DNA from: Phyllobacterium sp. T1293
GTDB taxonomy: Bacteria > Pseudomonadota > Alphaproteobacteria > Rhizobiales > Rhizobiaceae
Reading direction: 5' to 3'
DNA: 64,000 nucleotides
Assembly (NCBI RefSeq): GCF_020731415.2
Contig: NZ_CP088273.1
Coordinates: 377,001-441,000, forward strand
The notes beneath the pieces were generated by a model, which saw only the letters and a program-made list of their open reading frames with translations, ran no database searches and had not been told where the DNA came from. The translations under genes were made by a program, and so were the position numbers. Below are positions 24,835 through 34,916 of the stretch, piece by piece; the first letter of the stretch is position 1; the number at the start of each line of letters is the position of its first letter.

Positions 24835-24978
24835 TCCAGCCCACAGTTCGATAAAATCAACATTTCTTCCGTCGAAAATGTTCACGCAAGTCCACAGGCT
24901 CTATCGAAATCTCGACCTGATCGGTATAGACAGTCGCAAACAGACAACAGGGCAGCTGCGAATGCAGCGCAATTGAGT

Positions 24979-26097
24979 ATGACGGTTGTGACACGGAAGA
25001 CTGGAAAACCATCCCAAGAGGTCATGGGTGATGGATTGAACAAAGCGGCCAATCCCATGGTGGCGTTCGAAGGCGTATCCAAACGGTTTGCGGCGGGACG
25101 CACCAGCGTGGAAGTTGCGGCGCTTGATGGTGTTGATCTGACTGTTCCGCGCGGTTCAGTGACTGGCATTATCGGTCGTTCCGGTGCAGGCAAATCCACA
25201 TTGATCCGGCTGGTCAATGGGCTGGAAAAGCCTACCAGCGGCCGTGTCATTGTTGATGGCGTGAACATTGCCGAACTTGACGAGAAAAGCTTACGGGACG
25301 TGCGCCGCTCAATCGGCATGATTTTCCAGCATTTCAACCTGCTTTCGTCGCGCACCGCTTTCGACAATATTGCGCTGCCGCTCGAGATCGCCGGGATTGA
25401 TAGGCAGACTATTGAAAAGCGCGTGACGCCGCTGCTTGATCTTGTCGGACTTTCGGACAAACGCAACCGTTACCCATCCGAACTTTCAGGTGGGCAGAAG
25501 CAGCGCATTGGTATTGCCCGCGCTTTGGCGACAGAACCAAAACTGCTTTTGTCCGATGAGGCGACGTCGGCACTCGATCCGGAAACGACACGCTCCATTC
25601 TCGCCTTGCTCAAGACGATCAACAAGGAGCTTGGCCTTACGGTTCTTCTGATTACCCACGAGATGGAAGTGATTAAAACTATTGCTGATCATGTGGCGGT
25701 GATCGATGGCGGGCGCATTGTCGAGCAGGGGCCGACCTTCGATGTTTTCACCGGTCATACTCATGCGACCACGCGTTCGCTGCTCGGCGGCCTCGCAGGA
25801 CTGCACCTGCCGGAGTTTCTGACGCGGCAGATGGTGGAAAAGCCGGAACCGGGTCTGCGCACGATCCTGCGCATCATCTTCAAGGGTGAGAACGCGACAG
25901 AGCCCATGCTTGCACGGCTCGGCAGCGATCTTGGTATTGAGGTCAACATTATGGCGGGTGCGGTTGACGAGATTGCCGGTCGTCCCTTTGGCATGCTGGT
26001 TGTTTCATTGCTGGCGGATGAGGCAAGGATAGTCGAGGCACGGCGTTTTCTCGCCGATCATGGCCTGTCATCGGAGGTTGTCGGTTATGTCCGCTGA
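24979..26097 (+). CDS. metN: Methionine ABC transporter ATPase
   Basis: Energy subunit of the MetNIQ methionine importer. Walker A is [17 protein letters not shown], the signature is [16 protein letters not shown], Walker B is [13 protein letters not shown] and the switch histidine is in LLITHEMEV. The C-terminal ~90 residues form the NIL regulatory domain, where methionine binds MetN and causes trans-inhibition. The start is uncertain: ATG 24979 is used, but TTG 24973, ATG 25024 and ATG 25060 are in frame and none has a good ribosome site. Family members often begin nearer [11 protein letters not shown] (25060). It overlaps metI by 11 nt. Confidence 0.9.
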   Translation: MTVVTRKTGKPSQEVMGDGLNKAANPMVAFEGVSKRFAAGRTSVEVAALDGVDLTVPRGSVTGIIGRSGAGKSTLIRLVNGLEKPTSGRVIVDGVNIAELDEKSLRDVRRSIGMIFQHFNLLSSRTAFDNIALPLEIAGIDRQTIEKRVTPLLDLVGLSDKRNRYPSELSGGQKQRIGIARALATEPKLLLSDEATSALDPETTRSILALLKTINKELGLTVLLITHEMEVIKTIADHVAVIDGGRIVEQGPTFDVFTGHTHATTRSLLGGLAGLHLPEFLTRQMVEKPEPGLRTILRIIFKGENATEPMLARLGSDLGIEVNIMAGAVDEIAGRPFGMLVVSLLADEARIVEARRFLADHGLSSEVVGYVR

Positions 26098-26752
26098 TAT
26101 TTTCGCACTGCTCGTGAAGTCCACAGGGCAGACCCTTTACATGGTTGCCATCGCCGGATTGATCGGATCGCTCTTCGGTATTCCGCTTGGGGTTTTTCTG
26201 GCCACCAGTGAGCGGGGCGAGCTTTTTGCAGCGCCTTCGACCAACAAGGTGCTGGGGCTTATCGTCAATGCCGCGCGCTCGACACCCTTCATCATTCTGG
26301 TTGTTGCCATCATACCGTTCACGCGGATGATCGCCGGAACCTCAATCGGCACGACGGCGGCAATTGTGCCGCTGACTATCGCAACCATTCCCTTTATTGC
26401 GCGGCTGGTTGAATCAGCAATCCGCGAGGTCGATCCGGGATTGACAGAAGCGGCCCGCGCCATGGGGGCAAGCCCGGTTCAGATCGTGTTCAAGGTTCTG
26501 CTGGCGGAAGCGCGGCCCGGCATTGCATCGGCGTTAACACTGACCATTGTCAGCCTGATCGGTTATTCAGCCATGGTCGGCGCGGTCGGTGGTGGTGGTC
26601 TGGGCGATCTCGGCATCCGTTATGGCTATCAGCGCTTTATGCCTGACGTGATGGCAATCGTGGTTCTTGTGCTTATCGTGCTGGTACAACTTGTCCAGAG
26701 CGCCGGCGACCGGCTGGCGCGGCAGTTCGACAAGCGCATTCGTCCCCGCTGA
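26087..26752 (+). CDS. metI: Methionine ABC transporter permease
   Basis: Membrane subunit of MetNIQ, 221 residues with five predicted spans. The cytoplasmic loop contacting MetN is [32 protein letters not shown]. The start at 26087 is inside the end of metN and follows GGAGG by 9 nt. Length and composition are standard for MetI. It ends 29 nt before the chosen metQ start. Confidence 0.92.
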   Translation: MSADIFALLVKSTGQTLYMVAIAGLIGSLFGIPLGVFLATSERGELFAAPSTNKVLGLIVNAARSTPFIILVVAIIPFTRMIAGTSIGTTAAIVPLTIATIPFIARLVESAIREVDPGLTEAARAMGASPVQIVFKVLLAEARPGIASALTLTIVSLIGYSAMVGAVGGGGLGDLGIRYGYQRFMPDVMAIVVLVLIVLVQLVQSAGDRLARQFDKRIRPR

Positions 26753-26781
26753 ATTGAGTTTTGTTAAAACAGGAGAGTAAA

Positions 26782-27564
26782 ATGTTGAAGAAAATCCTCG
26801 CCACAGCTGCGCTGGCGGCAATTCTCAGCGCCACCAGTGCGTTTGCGGAAACGATCAAGATTGGCGTAACGCCCGGCGAACACGCGCAGATCATGGAAAA
26901 GGTCAAGGAAATCGCCAAGCCAAAGGGTCTTGATATCGAGATTTTCGAGTTTTCCGACTATGTCGTGCCCAATCAGGCGCTGAATGATGGCGAACTTGAT
27001 GCCAACTCATTCCAGCACAAGCCCTATCTTGATAACCAGATTGCCGATCGCAAGTTTGATCTGGTTGATGTCGCCTACACTGTCAATTTCCCGATGGGCG
27101 TTTATTCGAAGAAGGTGAAGGGCTTTGATGAACTGGCCGATGGTGCGACGATTGCCATTCCGAACGATCCGACCAATGGCGGCCGCGCGCTGCTCATCAT
27201 CGCGGACAAAGGCGCCATCAAGCTGAAGGAAGGTTCTGGCCTTAAAGTCACGCTTGCCGATATTGTTGAGAACAAGAAGAACTTCAAGTTCGTCGAGCTT
27301 GATGCAGCCCAGTTGCCGCGTTCGATTGATGATGTCGATGCCGCCGCGATCAACACCAATTATGCGCTTGAAGCTGGTCTTGACCCGATGAAAGACCCGA
27401 TCCTGAAGGAAGGCGAAAAGGCACCTTACGTCAATCTGATCGCCGTTCGTAAAGCCGACAAGGACAAGCCTTGGGTCAAGACGTTGATCGAATCCTACCA
27501 TTCCGATCCGGTCAAGCAGTTCATCCTCGATAAGTACAAGGGTGCTGCTGTTCCAGCCTGGTAA
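26782..27564 (+). CDS. metQ: Methionine-binding protein
   Basis: Solute-binding subunit of MetNIQ, 260 residues, NlpA family. The signal peptide MLKKILATAALAAILSATSA ends at an Ala-x-Ala type site (AFA). There is no lipobox cysteine, so this MetQ is a free periplasmic protein and not a lipoprotein as in E. coli. Family motifs include GVTPGEHAQIMEKVKEIA, DYVVPNQALNDGELDANSFQH and IPNDPTNGGRAL. AGGAG precedes the ATG. It is last in the operon, followed by a hairpin at 27574. Confidence 0.92.
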   Translation: MLKKILATAALAAILSATSAFAETIKIGVTPGEHAQIMEKVKEIAKPKGLDIEIFEFSDYVVPNQALNDGELDANSFQHKPYLDNQIADRKFDLVDVAYTVNFPMGVYSKKVKGFDELADGATIAIPNDPTNGGRALLIIADKGAIKLKEGSGLKVTLADIVENKKNFKFVELDAAQLPRSIDDVDAAAINTNYALEAGLDPMKDPILKEGEKAPYVNLIAVRKADKDKPWVKTLIESYHSDPVKQFILDKYKGAAVPAW

Positions 27565-27573
27565 ATGATAATC

Positions 27574-27608
27574 TCACTCCCTTCTGCCTTGATGGTGGAG
27601 GGGAGTGA
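27574..27608. terminator. Hairpin between metQ and ugpC
   Basis: TCACTCCC (27574-27581) and GGGAGTGA (27601-27608) form an 8-bp stem between the convergent metQ and ugpC ends. It may serve as a terminator for either. No long T-run follows. Confidence 0.55.
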
Positions 27609-27623
27609 TCACTTTAAGACGCC

Positions 27624-28694
27624 TTAGAGGCGTTTTCCGTTGCCGCCAAAAAGGTGCAGCTTTTCCTTGGGGATGATGACCCTGAGATGATCATCGGGCT
27701 GTGATACCGAACGACCAGCAACGCGGACGACAACCCGTTCGCCGCCGATAATGCCATAGACATAGCTTTCCGCACCGACAGGCTCGACACCCAGCACTTT
27801 GAGGTCAAGCAAAAGGCCGCCAACATGCGACTCTGTCCCGGTGGCAACTTCCAGATCTTCCGGACGGAAACCGATGATTGCATCCTTGTCGGTCACCGCC
27901 AGACCCTGCGCCCCGATCCGGGTGCCGTCTTTCAGGATCAGTCCCGAGCCGTCCGATGTCACCGGAATAAGGTTCATTGGCGGTGCGCCGATGAAACTTG
28001 CCACGAATGTGCTGGCAGGCTTTTCGTAGATATCCAGTGGCGCGCCAATCTGTTCGACAGCACCGGCATTCATGACCACAAGAATATCGGCGAGCGTCAT
28101 CGCCTCCAACTGATCGTGGGTGACATAGACGCTGGTCACACCGAGCTGGCGCTGCAGGTTCTTGATTTCGACACGCATCTGGCCGCGCAGCTTGGCGTCC
28201 AGATTAGAAAGCGGCTCGTCAAAGAGGAACACTTTCGGGTTGCGCACGATGGCACGGCCCATGGCCACGCGCTGGCGCTGGCCACCCGATAATTCCTTGG
28301 GGCGGCGCTCCAGAAGATGCGTGAGTTCAAGTGTTGCGGCTGCCTCACGCACACGCTTGTCAATCTGATCCTTCGGCATGCCGCGATTGCGCAAACCGTA
28401 AGCCATATTGTCATAGACTTTCATATGCGGATAAAGCGCATAATTCTGGAAGACCATGGCAATGTCGCGCTCGGCTGGCCCGAGATCATTGACGATCTTG
28501 TTGTCGATCTTGACCGTACCGTCAGTGATCGATTCCAGTCCGGCGATCATGCGCAGAAGCGTCGATTTCCCGCATCCTGAAGGGCCAACAAGCACGCACA
28601 ACGCGCCGTCCTTGATTGCGATGTCGACGCCTTTTACCGCCTCGACGGCTCCGGCATAGACCTTGCGGACATTTGTAAGTTCAACACTTGCCAT
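27624..28694 (-). CDS. ugpC: sn-Glycerol-3-phosphate importer ATPase
   Basis: ATPase of the UgpBAEC importer, 356 residues. Walker A is [18 protein letters not shown], the signature [16 protein letters not shown], Walker [17 protein letters not shown] and the switch [10 protein letters not shown]. The C-terminal half is the TOBE/MalK-type regulatory domain. Close relatives energise several sugar importers, but its place last in an operon with a typical UgpB fixes the assignment. The ATG lies 7 nt after the restored stop of ugpE. Confidence 0.9.
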   Translation of the reverse strand: MASVELTNVRKVYAGAVEAVKGVDIAIKDGALCVLVGPSGCGKSTLLRMIAGLESITDGTVKIDNKIVNDLGPAERDIAMVFQNYALYPHMKVYDNMAYGLRNRGMPKDQIDKRVREAAATLELTHLLERRPKELSGGQRQRVAMGRAIVRNPKVFLFDEPLSNLDAKLRGQMRVEIKNLQRQLGVTSVYVTHDQLEAMTLADILVVMNAGAVEQIGAPLDIYEKPASTFVASFIGAPPMNLIPVTSDGSGLILKDGTRIGAQGLAVTDKDAIIGFRPEDLEVATGTESHVGGLLLDLKVLGVEPVGAESYVYGIIGGERVVVRVAGRSVSQPDDHLRVIIPKEKLHLFGGNGKRL

Positions 28695-28701
28695 GTGAAA
28701 T

Positions 28702-29563
28702 CATTTCTCCGTTTCGACCAGACCGCGCACGAACCAGCGTTGCATCAGGACAACGACGAGGACCGGGGGAGGATGGCCAGAATGCAGGTCACCATCACCA
28801 GATGCCATTCGGTATCGGCATCGGCGAAGGAAATCATTTTGCGCAGACCGATGACGATGGTTGTCATGTCATTGCGATTTGTCATCAGCAGCGGCCAGAG
28901 ATATTGGGTCCAGCCGTAAATGAAGAGGATGACGAACAGCGCTGCGATATTGGTTTTCGACAGGGGCAACAGGATGTCTTTAAAGAAGCGCCATGGGCCA
29001 GCACCATCGACACGCGCCGCCTCGACCAGTTCACCCGGTATGGTCATGAAGAACTGGCGGAACAGCAGCGTTGCCGTTGCCGATGCCATGAGTGGAACCG
29101 TAAGGCCCGTATAGGTGTCGATGAGACCGAGATCGACCATGACCTTGTAGGTTGGCAGGATGCGCACTTCGACCGGAAGCATCAGTGTGATGAAGATCAA
29201 CCAGAAGAAGATCATGCGACCGGGGAATCGGAAAAACACGATGGCATAGGCTGACAGAATTGAGATGATGATCTTGCCGACGGCAATTGCCAGCGCCATG
29301 ATCGTTGTGTTGATGAGCAGGCGGCCGACACCGACGCCGCCGATACGGCCAATGCCACCGAAAAGCGCTGTTGTATAGTTTTCCCAGAAATGCCCGCCGG
29401 GCAGCAACGACAGCGGCGGCCGCATGATGTCCTGCAGCGACTGTGTTGATGCGATAAAGGCGTAGTAGATCGGGAAGGCCACGATCAGGATGCCGATAAT
29501 CAGGACGATATGGGCAACAATACGGCTGATGGGATTGTTCTGGATCATGTCTTTTCCCCTCAA
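28702..29563 (-). CDS. ugpE: Glycerol-3-phosphate importer permease with a C-terminal frameshift
   Basis: Second permease of the Ugp importer, MalG type, with the ATPase-contact loop [26 protein letters not shown]. As written the frame ends at 28745 with a foreign tail (PRSSSLS). The coding strand has a run of five C (28766-28770). One more C restores a tail reading [19 protein letters not shown], the normal end of this family, and a stop at 28702-28704, 7 nt before ugpC. So the sequence holds either a single-base sequencing error in a homopolymer or a true loss of the last half-span. Coordinates are for the restored gene; its start overlaps the ugpA stop by 4 nt. Confidence 0.85.
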
Positions 29564-30450
29564 CCGTAATGAACTTTGCGCTCGACATAACGGAACTGGA
29601 TTGCCGTCAGACCGATAACAATGACCATGAGGATGACTGATTGTGCCGCGGAGTCGCCGAGGATCAGATTGACGAAGCCGTCATTATAAACCTTGTAGAC
29701 CAGTGTCTCCGTTGCCTTGCCGGGGCCGCCGCCCGTAACGGCGTGGATGATGCCGAATGTGTCGAAGAAGGCGTAGACGGTGTTGACCACCAGAAGGAAG
29801 AATGTTGTCGGGGCAAGCAGCGGGAAGACAATGGTCCAGAAACGCTTGGTTTCACCCGCGCCATCAATGGCGGCGGCTTCGATCAGTGATTTTGGAATCG
29901 ACTGGAGTCCGGCAACAAAGAACAGGAAGTTGTAGCTGATCTGCTTCCAGGCAGCAGCGGCAACCACGAGCAGCATTGCCTGACCGCTGTTGAGCAACGG
30001 GTCCCAATTGTATCCGGCAGAGCGGATCATATAGGCAAATGTGCCCATGGATGGATTGAACAGGAACAGCCAGAGCATACCGGCGATGGCCGGAGCCACC
30101 GCATAAGGCCAGATCATCAGCGTGCGGTAAATGCCTTTGCCACGGATGACCTTGTCGGCCATGACGGCAAACATCAGGGCAAAACCCATGGCGATCACGG
30201 CTGTGGCGATGGAGAAGACAACCGTCACCTGAAGCGAGTTCAGGTAGTTGGGGTCATTGAGGATGCGTTTGAAATTTCCAAGCCCGACAAACTGGGTTGA
30301 AAGGCCAAATGGGTCTTCCCGCAGGACCGACTGACGGATGGCCTGGGACGCTGGCCAGTAGAAAAAGACAATCGTGATGGCGAGCTGCGGCGCCAGCAGC
30401 AGATAAGGCAGAAATTTGTTTGGAAAAGTGACGCGCGTTGACGATGCCAT
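29560..30450 (-). CDS. ugpA: Glycerol-3-phosphate importer permease
   Basis: First permease of the Ugp importer, MalF type, 296 residues with six predicted spans. The ATPase-contact loop is [31 protein letters not shown]-terminal [22 protein letters not shown] leads into the first span. It follows ugpB by about 65 nt and overlaps ugpE by 4 nt. Identity rests on fold plus operon order B-A-E-C, the order found in other alphaproteobacteria. Confidence 0.9.
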   Translation of the reverse strand: MASSTRVTFPNKFLPYLLLAPQLAITIVFFYWPASQAIRQSVLREDPFGLSTQFVGLGNFKRILNDPNYLNSLQVTVVFSIATAVIAMGFALMFAVMADKVIRGKGIYRTLMIWPYAVAPAIAGMLWLFLFNPSMGTFAYMIRSAGYNWDPLLNSGQAMLLVVAAAAWKQISYNFLFFVAGLQSIPKSLIEAAAIDGAGETKRFWTIVFPLLAPTTFFLLVVNTVYAFFDTFGIIHAVTGGGPGKATETLVYKVYNDGFVNLILGDSAAQSVILMVIVIGLTAIQFRYVERKVHYG

Positions 30451-30515
30451 GATTGCCCCTTTTGAAAATTATCCCGCCCGCTGGGAATGCGGACGGGATG
30501 TTTATGAACAGGCGC

Positions 30516-31826
30516 TTACTGGCCGTTAGCCTGTTTGATGGCTGCATTGCCGCGCTTGACGGCATTGTCGAGGGCCTGCTGGGCAGTCTGCTTGCCGGAG
30601 AGCATGTTTTCGAACTCTTCGTTCTCGATATCACGCACCTGTGGCAGATTTGGCAGACGCACACCCTTGGAGTTCTCAGTCGGCGCCTTGCCCATCATCT
30701 GCTTGATTGGAATTTCGCGGGCAGGGTTCTTGTCGTAGAAACCCGACTTCTTGGTTTCCTCGTAAGCAGCAAGCGTTACGGGCAGATAGCCCGATACCTG
30801 ATGCAGGCGGGCCTGAATGTCGGTGCGCGACAGGAAAGTGAAGAAGGCTGCTACGCCCTTATATTCCGCATCGGTCTTGCCGCCGAATACCCAAAGGCTG
30901 GCGCCGCCGGGTGTTGTGTTCTGCGGCGCACCCTTGGCATCGGGCTCATAGGGAAGCTGGCCCGTGCCGTAGTTCATGCCAGATTTGACCACGTCGCCGA
31001 GGCCGCCTGACGATTCAGTGAAGATACCGCATTCGCCCGACAGGAACAGCGGCTTGGCTTCCGAGGTGCGTCCGCCATAACGGAATGTGCCGTCCTTGGC
31101 CAGATCAGCCAGTTCCTGGAAATGCTTGACGAAGAGCGGTGCATTGATCTTCAGCTCGACATCGGTTCCGGCAATGCCGTTTTCATTGGTGCCGTAGGAC
31201 AGATTATTCCATGCGGCGAAGTTTTCCGTGTGAATCCATGTCAGCCATGTGGAGGTGTAACCGCATTTGGCCGCGCCGCTGGTCTTGATCTTCTTGGCTG
31301 CTTCCCAAACCTCGGGCCAAGTCTTGGGCGGGTTATTTTCGTCAAGTCCTGCCTTCTTGAAGATATCCTTGTTGTAATAAAGGATCGGCGACGAACTGTT
31401 GTAGGGGAAGGACAGCATGGTGCCGTCTGGCTTGGAATAATAGGCAACGATACCCGGCAGATAGAGGCTCTTGTCGAACTTTGCGCCACCCATGGACAGG
31501 ATGTCGGCAACCGGTTTGATAGCGCCTTCAGCGCCCATCATGACGCCCGTTCCAGCGTCGAAAACCTGCATGATGTGCGGTGCCTGTTTGGCACGGAACG
31601 CGGCAATGCCTGCATTCAGTGTTTCGGGATAGGTGCCCTTGAATACAGGAACCACCTTGTATTCGCTCTGGCTCTCGTTGAATTCCTTGGAGAGGGTTTC
31701 AACAACCTCGTTGTTGGCACCCGTCATGGCGTGCCACCAGCTGATTTCGGTGAGAGCGAAAGATGAGGTGGAGGATGCAAGGATAAGCCCGAATGCGAGG
31801 CTTAGCGAAGTGCCGCGAAATGTCAT
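30516..31826 (-). CDS. ugpB: sn-Glycerol-3-phosphate-binding protein
   Basis: Periplasmic binding protein of the Ugp importer, 436 residues, for glycerol-3-phosphate and glycerophosphodiesters. A signal peptide (about residues 1-24, ending SSFA) is followed by the strongly conserved UgpB start LTEISWWHAMTGANNEVVETL, and later SFPYNSSSPILYYNKDIFKKAGLD and TWIHTENFAAWNN. The start at 31826 has GGGAG 8 nt before it; the frame is open upstream to 31964 without support. A long inverted repeat lies in the leader. PhoB control is usual for ugp, but only one half of a PHO box could be made out. Confidence 0.93.
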   Translation of the reverse strand: MTFRGTSLSLAFGLILASSTSSFALTEISWWHAMTGANNEVVETLSKEFNESQSEYKVVPVFKGTYPETLNAGIAAFRAKQAPHIMQVFDAGTGVMMGAEGAIKPVADILSMGGAKFDKSLYLPGIVAYYSKPDGTMLSFPYNSSSPILYYNKDIFKKAGLDENNPPKTWPEVWEAAKKIKTSGAAKCGYTSTWLTWIHTENFAAWNNLSYGTNENGIAGTDVELKINAPLFVKHFQELADLAKDGTFRYGGRTSEAKPLFLSGECGIFTESSGGLGDVVKSGMNYGTGQLPYEPDAKGAPQNTTPGGASLWVFGGKTDAEYKGVAAFFTFLSRTDIQARLHQVSGYLPVTLAAYEETKKSGFYDKNPAREIPIKQMMGKAPTENSKGVRLPNLPQVRDIENEEFENMLSGKQTAQQALDNAVKRGNAAIKQANGQ

Positions 31827-31836
31827 ATGTGTCTCC

Positions 31837-31886
31837 CATAATGAGGCGTCATCTAGAGTGCGCTTACGGGCACTATCCTCATTATG
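31837..31886 (-). promoter_or_regulatory. Long hairpin in the ugpB leader
   Basis: CATAATGAGG (31837-31846) and CCTCATTATG (31877-31886) are perfect 10-bp arms. Inside them AGTGC and GCACT form a second stem. The structure ends 10 nt before the ugpB start and overlaps the region of its ribosome site, so it could act on translation or mRNA stability, or be a pair of protein sites. Confidence 0.5.
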
Positions 31887-31974
31887 TGACAGAGAAACAA
31901 CAGTTTTATAACGTTGGCCTAAAGTCTGACGCCGAGCCTGTGGAAAAAATGCGCAGCTGTTCACTTTTTGCCGG

Positions 31975-32574
31975 TCAGATCAGGGTAACACCGGCATTGC
32001 GCATTTTTGTGACCATGGCGGCAAGCGACCCGCCCATGTCGATGGCACGGCTGGCATCGAGCAGCACGTCGGCCGAAAAACCGTGGCTTACGGCATCCAG
32101 CGCCGAATAGGCGACACAGTAATCCGTGGCAAGCCCGACAAGGGTTACATTGGTGATTCCGCGTTCACGTAAATAACCGCCGAGCCCGGTTGGGGTCTTG
32201 CGGTCATTTTCGAAAAACGCCGAATAGCTGTCGATGTGCGGGCGGAAACCCTTGCGGATAATGAGTTCAGCTTTGGTCCAGTGCAGATCGGAATGAAACT
32301 CGGCGCCCGGTGTGCCCTGAATGCAATGATTGGGCCAAAGGGTCTGATCACCATAGGGCATTTTGATCGTATCGAAAGGTGCCTTGCCGGGATGGGTGGA
32401 GGCAAAACTGGAATGGCCCGCTGGATGCCAATCCTGTGTGAGGATGACATGATCGAACCGGACGATCAGCTTGTTGATGATTGGGACAATCTCGTTGCCG
32501 CCATCCACTGCCAGCGTACCGCCCGGGCAAAAATCATTCTGCACGTCGATGACAACAAGCGCATCTTTGGCCAT
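31975..32574 (-). CDS. pncA: Nicotinamidase
   Basis: Converts nicotinamide to nicotinate for NAD recycling; also activates pyrazinamide in species that have it. The 199-residue protein shows the isochorismatase fold with the catalytic triad D10 (VVIDVQNDF), K108 (IIRKGF) and C153 (ATDYCVAYSALD). Metal ligands are D48, H50 and H54 (QDWHPAGH), with H83 a likely fourth. The start at 32574 follows GGAG by 7 nt. It lies between ugpB and nagA, both on the same strand but with gaps of about 150 nt each side, so it is probably its own unit. Confidence 0.92.
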   Translation of the reverse strand: MAKDALVVIDVQNDFCPGGTLAVDGGNEIVPIINKLIVRFDHVILTQDWHPAGHSSFASTHPGKAPFDTIKMPYGDQTLWPNHCIQGTPGAEFHSDLHWTKAELIIRKGFRPHIDSYSAFFENDRKTPTGLGGYLRERGITNVTLVGLATDYCVAYSALDAVSHGFSADVLLDASRAIDMGGSLAAMVTKMRNAGVTLI

Positions 32575-32644
32575 TTCACTTCTCCGATTGCCTGGAGATG
32601 GTAAGTATCGCCAATCGGAGAAAGCCGTCAACTCGGGTGGTGAT

Positions 32645-32704
32645 TGTGGGGGCAGACTTGTTGTGTTTGGTTATTATGTCGAACCACGAACCTACACCCC
32701 CACA
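32645..32704 (-). terminator. Hairpin after nagA
   Basis: TGTGGGGG (32645-32652) and CCCCCACA (32697-32704) pair around an inner TGGTT/AACCA stem. This sits 20 nt past the nagA stop and before pncA, where a terminator of the amino-sugar operon is expected. No clear T-run. Confidence 0.4.
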
Positions 32705-32724
32705 GGGAAATGCAACGAACGCCG

Positions 32725-33888
32725 CTACATCCGCGCGTAATGCACATCACCATCAATCCACACATGATCAACATCAAGCGCATCATCAAGATGAACGATG
32801 TTGGCGACATAACCAGCGCCGATCCGCCCGTACTGATGATCGATGCGGATGCTTTGCGCTGGATAAAGCGAGGCCATGCGCAGGGCTTCATCGAGATCGA
32901 GCCCAAGTTCGCGATGCACGAAACGAACAGCTGAAATCATATCAAGATCAGCACCGGCCAGCGTGCCGTCTTCCAGTGTCAGGCGCCCGCCCTCACGCCG
33001 GATTGTCCGGCCATTCAGCGTAAAGGTGGTAATGTCAGTGCCAATCGTCGACATGGCATCGGTGACGAGAAAAATCTTCGCCGGACCTTTTTTCGCCCGT
33101 AGGGCAATTGCCATGGAAGCCTTGTCCACATGGAAGCCGTCGGCTATCAAACCTGCTGATAATTCGCCTGATTCCAGAACAGCCCCGACAACACCCGGCG
33201 CACGATGCCCGAGCTGGCTCATGGCGTTGAAAAGGTGTGTTGCCATGGATGCCCCGGCTTCCCTGGCCGCGATCGCGATTTCATAGGACGCGCCGCTATG
33301 GCCGATGCTGACAATAACGCCCGCATCCACCATGGCCTTGATTTTGTCCGTGGGAACGGTTTCCGGCGCGATCGTGGTCAGCAGAACCGGCAGTTCCTGA
33401 ACGGCCTCGATGATGGCAACGAGATCGCTGTCTTCCATCGGGCGGATAAGCGCCGGGTCGTGCGTGCCCTTGTGCGATACGGAAAGGTGGGGGCCTTCAA
33501 GGTGGAGACCGATAAATCCCGCCACCTTTTCCTGCGCCGCCGCCTTGCCCGCTGCAATCGCTGCATTGGTGATCTCTGGCGTATCGGTAATCAGCGTTGG
33601 TAGGAGCGCGGTGGTGCCGAATGCAAAATGCGCCTTGCAGATCGTCCTGATTGCCTCCACCGTCGGCCCATCATTCAGGAGGACACCACCGCCGCCATTC
33701 ACCTGAATGTCGATGAAACCGGGCACCAGCTTGCCGCCCTGCATTTCGACGCGCCTGATACCGGCGGGAATATCCGCTTCGGCCAGGATGCCGGAGATGA
33801 TGCCCTCATCAACAAGGATGGCGGAACCGGTGTGCCAGTCTTCGCCGTCGAAAATGTCGGCGCCGGTCAGTGCATAGGCAGTGCTCAT
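32725..33888 (-). CDS. nagA: N-acetylglucosamine-6-phosphate deacetylase
   Basis: Removes acetate from GlcNAc-6-phosphate, giving glucosamine-6-phosphate. Amidohydrolase-fold protein of 387 residues with GFIDIQVNGGGGVLLND, GLHLEGPHLS (metal Glu), SIGHSGASYEIA and ATHLFNAMSQLGHRAPG (metal His), and LVTDAMSTIGTD with the catalytic Asp. It is the last gene of the minus-strand amino-sugar operon and overlaps the SIS gene by 4 nt. Confidence 0.93.
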   Translation of the reverse strand: MSTAYALTGADIFDGEDWHTGSAILVDEGIISGILAEADIPAGIRRVEMQGGKLVPGFIDIQVNGGGGVLLNDGPTVEAIRTICKAHFAFGTTALLPTLITDTPEITNAAIAAGKAAAQEKVAGFIGLHLEGPHLSVSHKGTHDPALIRPMEDSDLVAIIEAVQELPVLLTTIAPETVPTDKIKAMVDAGVIVSIGHSGASYEIAIAAREAGASMATHLFNAMSQLGHRAPGVVGAVLESGELSAGLIADGFHVDKASMAIALRAKKGPAKIFLVTDAMSTIGTDITTFTLNGRTIRREGGRLTLEDGTLAGADLDMISAVRFVHRELGLDLDEALRMASLYPAQSIRIDHQYGRIGAGYVANIVHLDDALDVDHVWIDGDVHYARM

Positions 33889-34916
33889 ATTGTTTCAGTC
33901 ACTTTTCTCAAATGCGGTGGCTCATCCGGATTAAGGCCGCGGCTGCGGGCAAATTCCTCAACGAAAGCATAGAACGAAACCAGCAGGGTCAGCGGGTCAG
34001 TGAGCGGATGCGACGTTGCGATGAACGGCAAGGCGGTTGCCTTTGACGGTTTGGCAGACGTGAGGAACACGGCGGCTTCCTGCTCGGCCAGGCGGTCAGC
34101 GGCTTCAACAAGCGAATCTTCAGCTGCATCGCGTGTTGCCAGCACCAGAACAGGGAAGTCCTTGCCGACAATGGCCTTTGGTCCGTGCATGACTTCCGCA
34201 GCGGAGTAGGATTCCGCATGCATGGCGCTGGTTTCCTTGAACTTCAGCGCAACTTCGTTGGAGACGGCAAAAGACGGTCCACGGCCCAGCACGAACAGGG
34301 AGTTTTCACCCTTCATCGCAGCACCAAAAGGCGACCAGTCGCAGCGGATCGCTGCGGCAAGTGCTTTGGGAAGTTCGTCAATGGCTGTCAGAAGTTCTTC
34401 GTTCTGGGTCCAGTGACCGATCAGGGCGAGGCCCGCTACCGCCGAACTGACAAAGGTCTTGGTGGCTGCAACGCTGCGTTCCTGTCCGGCCAGAATATCG
34501 ATAGCAAGATCGCTGGCATAGGCGAGATCGGAATTGATTTCATTGGTGATAGCGAGCGTCAGCGCACCGCTTTCGCGTGCGGCCTTGGTCATGCTGACAA
34601 TGTCAGGGCTTTTACCGGATTGAGAAATGGAAAGCGTTGCGGCGCTTTCCAGCTTCAATGTCACACCGTAAATCGAGGCAATTGAAGGCCCTAGCGAGGC
34701 AACCGGAATGCCTGCGGTCAGTTCAGTCGCGTATTTCAGGTATGCCGTAACATGATCGGACGAGCCGCGCGCAATGGATGCGAGGAAGGGCGGGTTTTTC
34801 TCGCGCAGTTTTGCACCCGCATTGGCCAGCGTATCGCGGGATGCATCGAGAAACCGTGCTGTCACATCCGGGATGGACAGGATTTCCGCGCGCATGAGTG
34901 TTCCGTTGGTGGTCAA
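33885..34916 (-). CDS. SIS-domain glucosamine-6-phosphate deaminase (NagB-II type)
   Basis: Two tandem SIS domains, 343 residues, resembling the isomerase half of GlmS: ARGSSDHVTAYLKYATE, SISQSGKSPDIV, VLGRGPSFAVSNEVALKFKETSAMHAES and EVMHGPKA. There is no glutaminase domain, so it should work as a deaminase turning glucosamine-6-phosphate into fructose-6-phosphate and ammonia, replacing classical NagB. Overlaps of 4 nt with both neighbours (the GntR gene and nagA) tie it to GlcNAc use. AgaS-like activity on galactosamine is the alternative. Confidence 0.87.
   Translation of the reverse strand: MTTNGTLMRAEILSIPDVTARFLDASRDTLANAGAKLREKNPPFLASIARGSSDHVTAYLKYATELTAGIPVASLGPSIASIYGVTLKLESAATLSISQSGKSPDIVSMTKAARESGALTLAITNEINSDLAYASDLAIDILAGQERSVAATKTFVSSAVAGLALIGHWTQNEELLTAIDELPKALAAAIRCDWSPFGAAMKGENSLFVLGRGPSFAVSNEVALKFKETSAMHAESYSAAEVMHGPKAIVGKDFPVLVLATRDAAEDSLVEAADRLAEQEAAVFLTSAKPSKATALPFIATSHPLTDPLTLLVSFYAFVEEFARSRGLNPDEPPHLRKVTETI

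Noticed and set aside
31840..31974. PHO box before ugpB
   Set aside because: One CTGTCAC-like half is visible on the minus strand, but the required second direct repeat is too degenerate.
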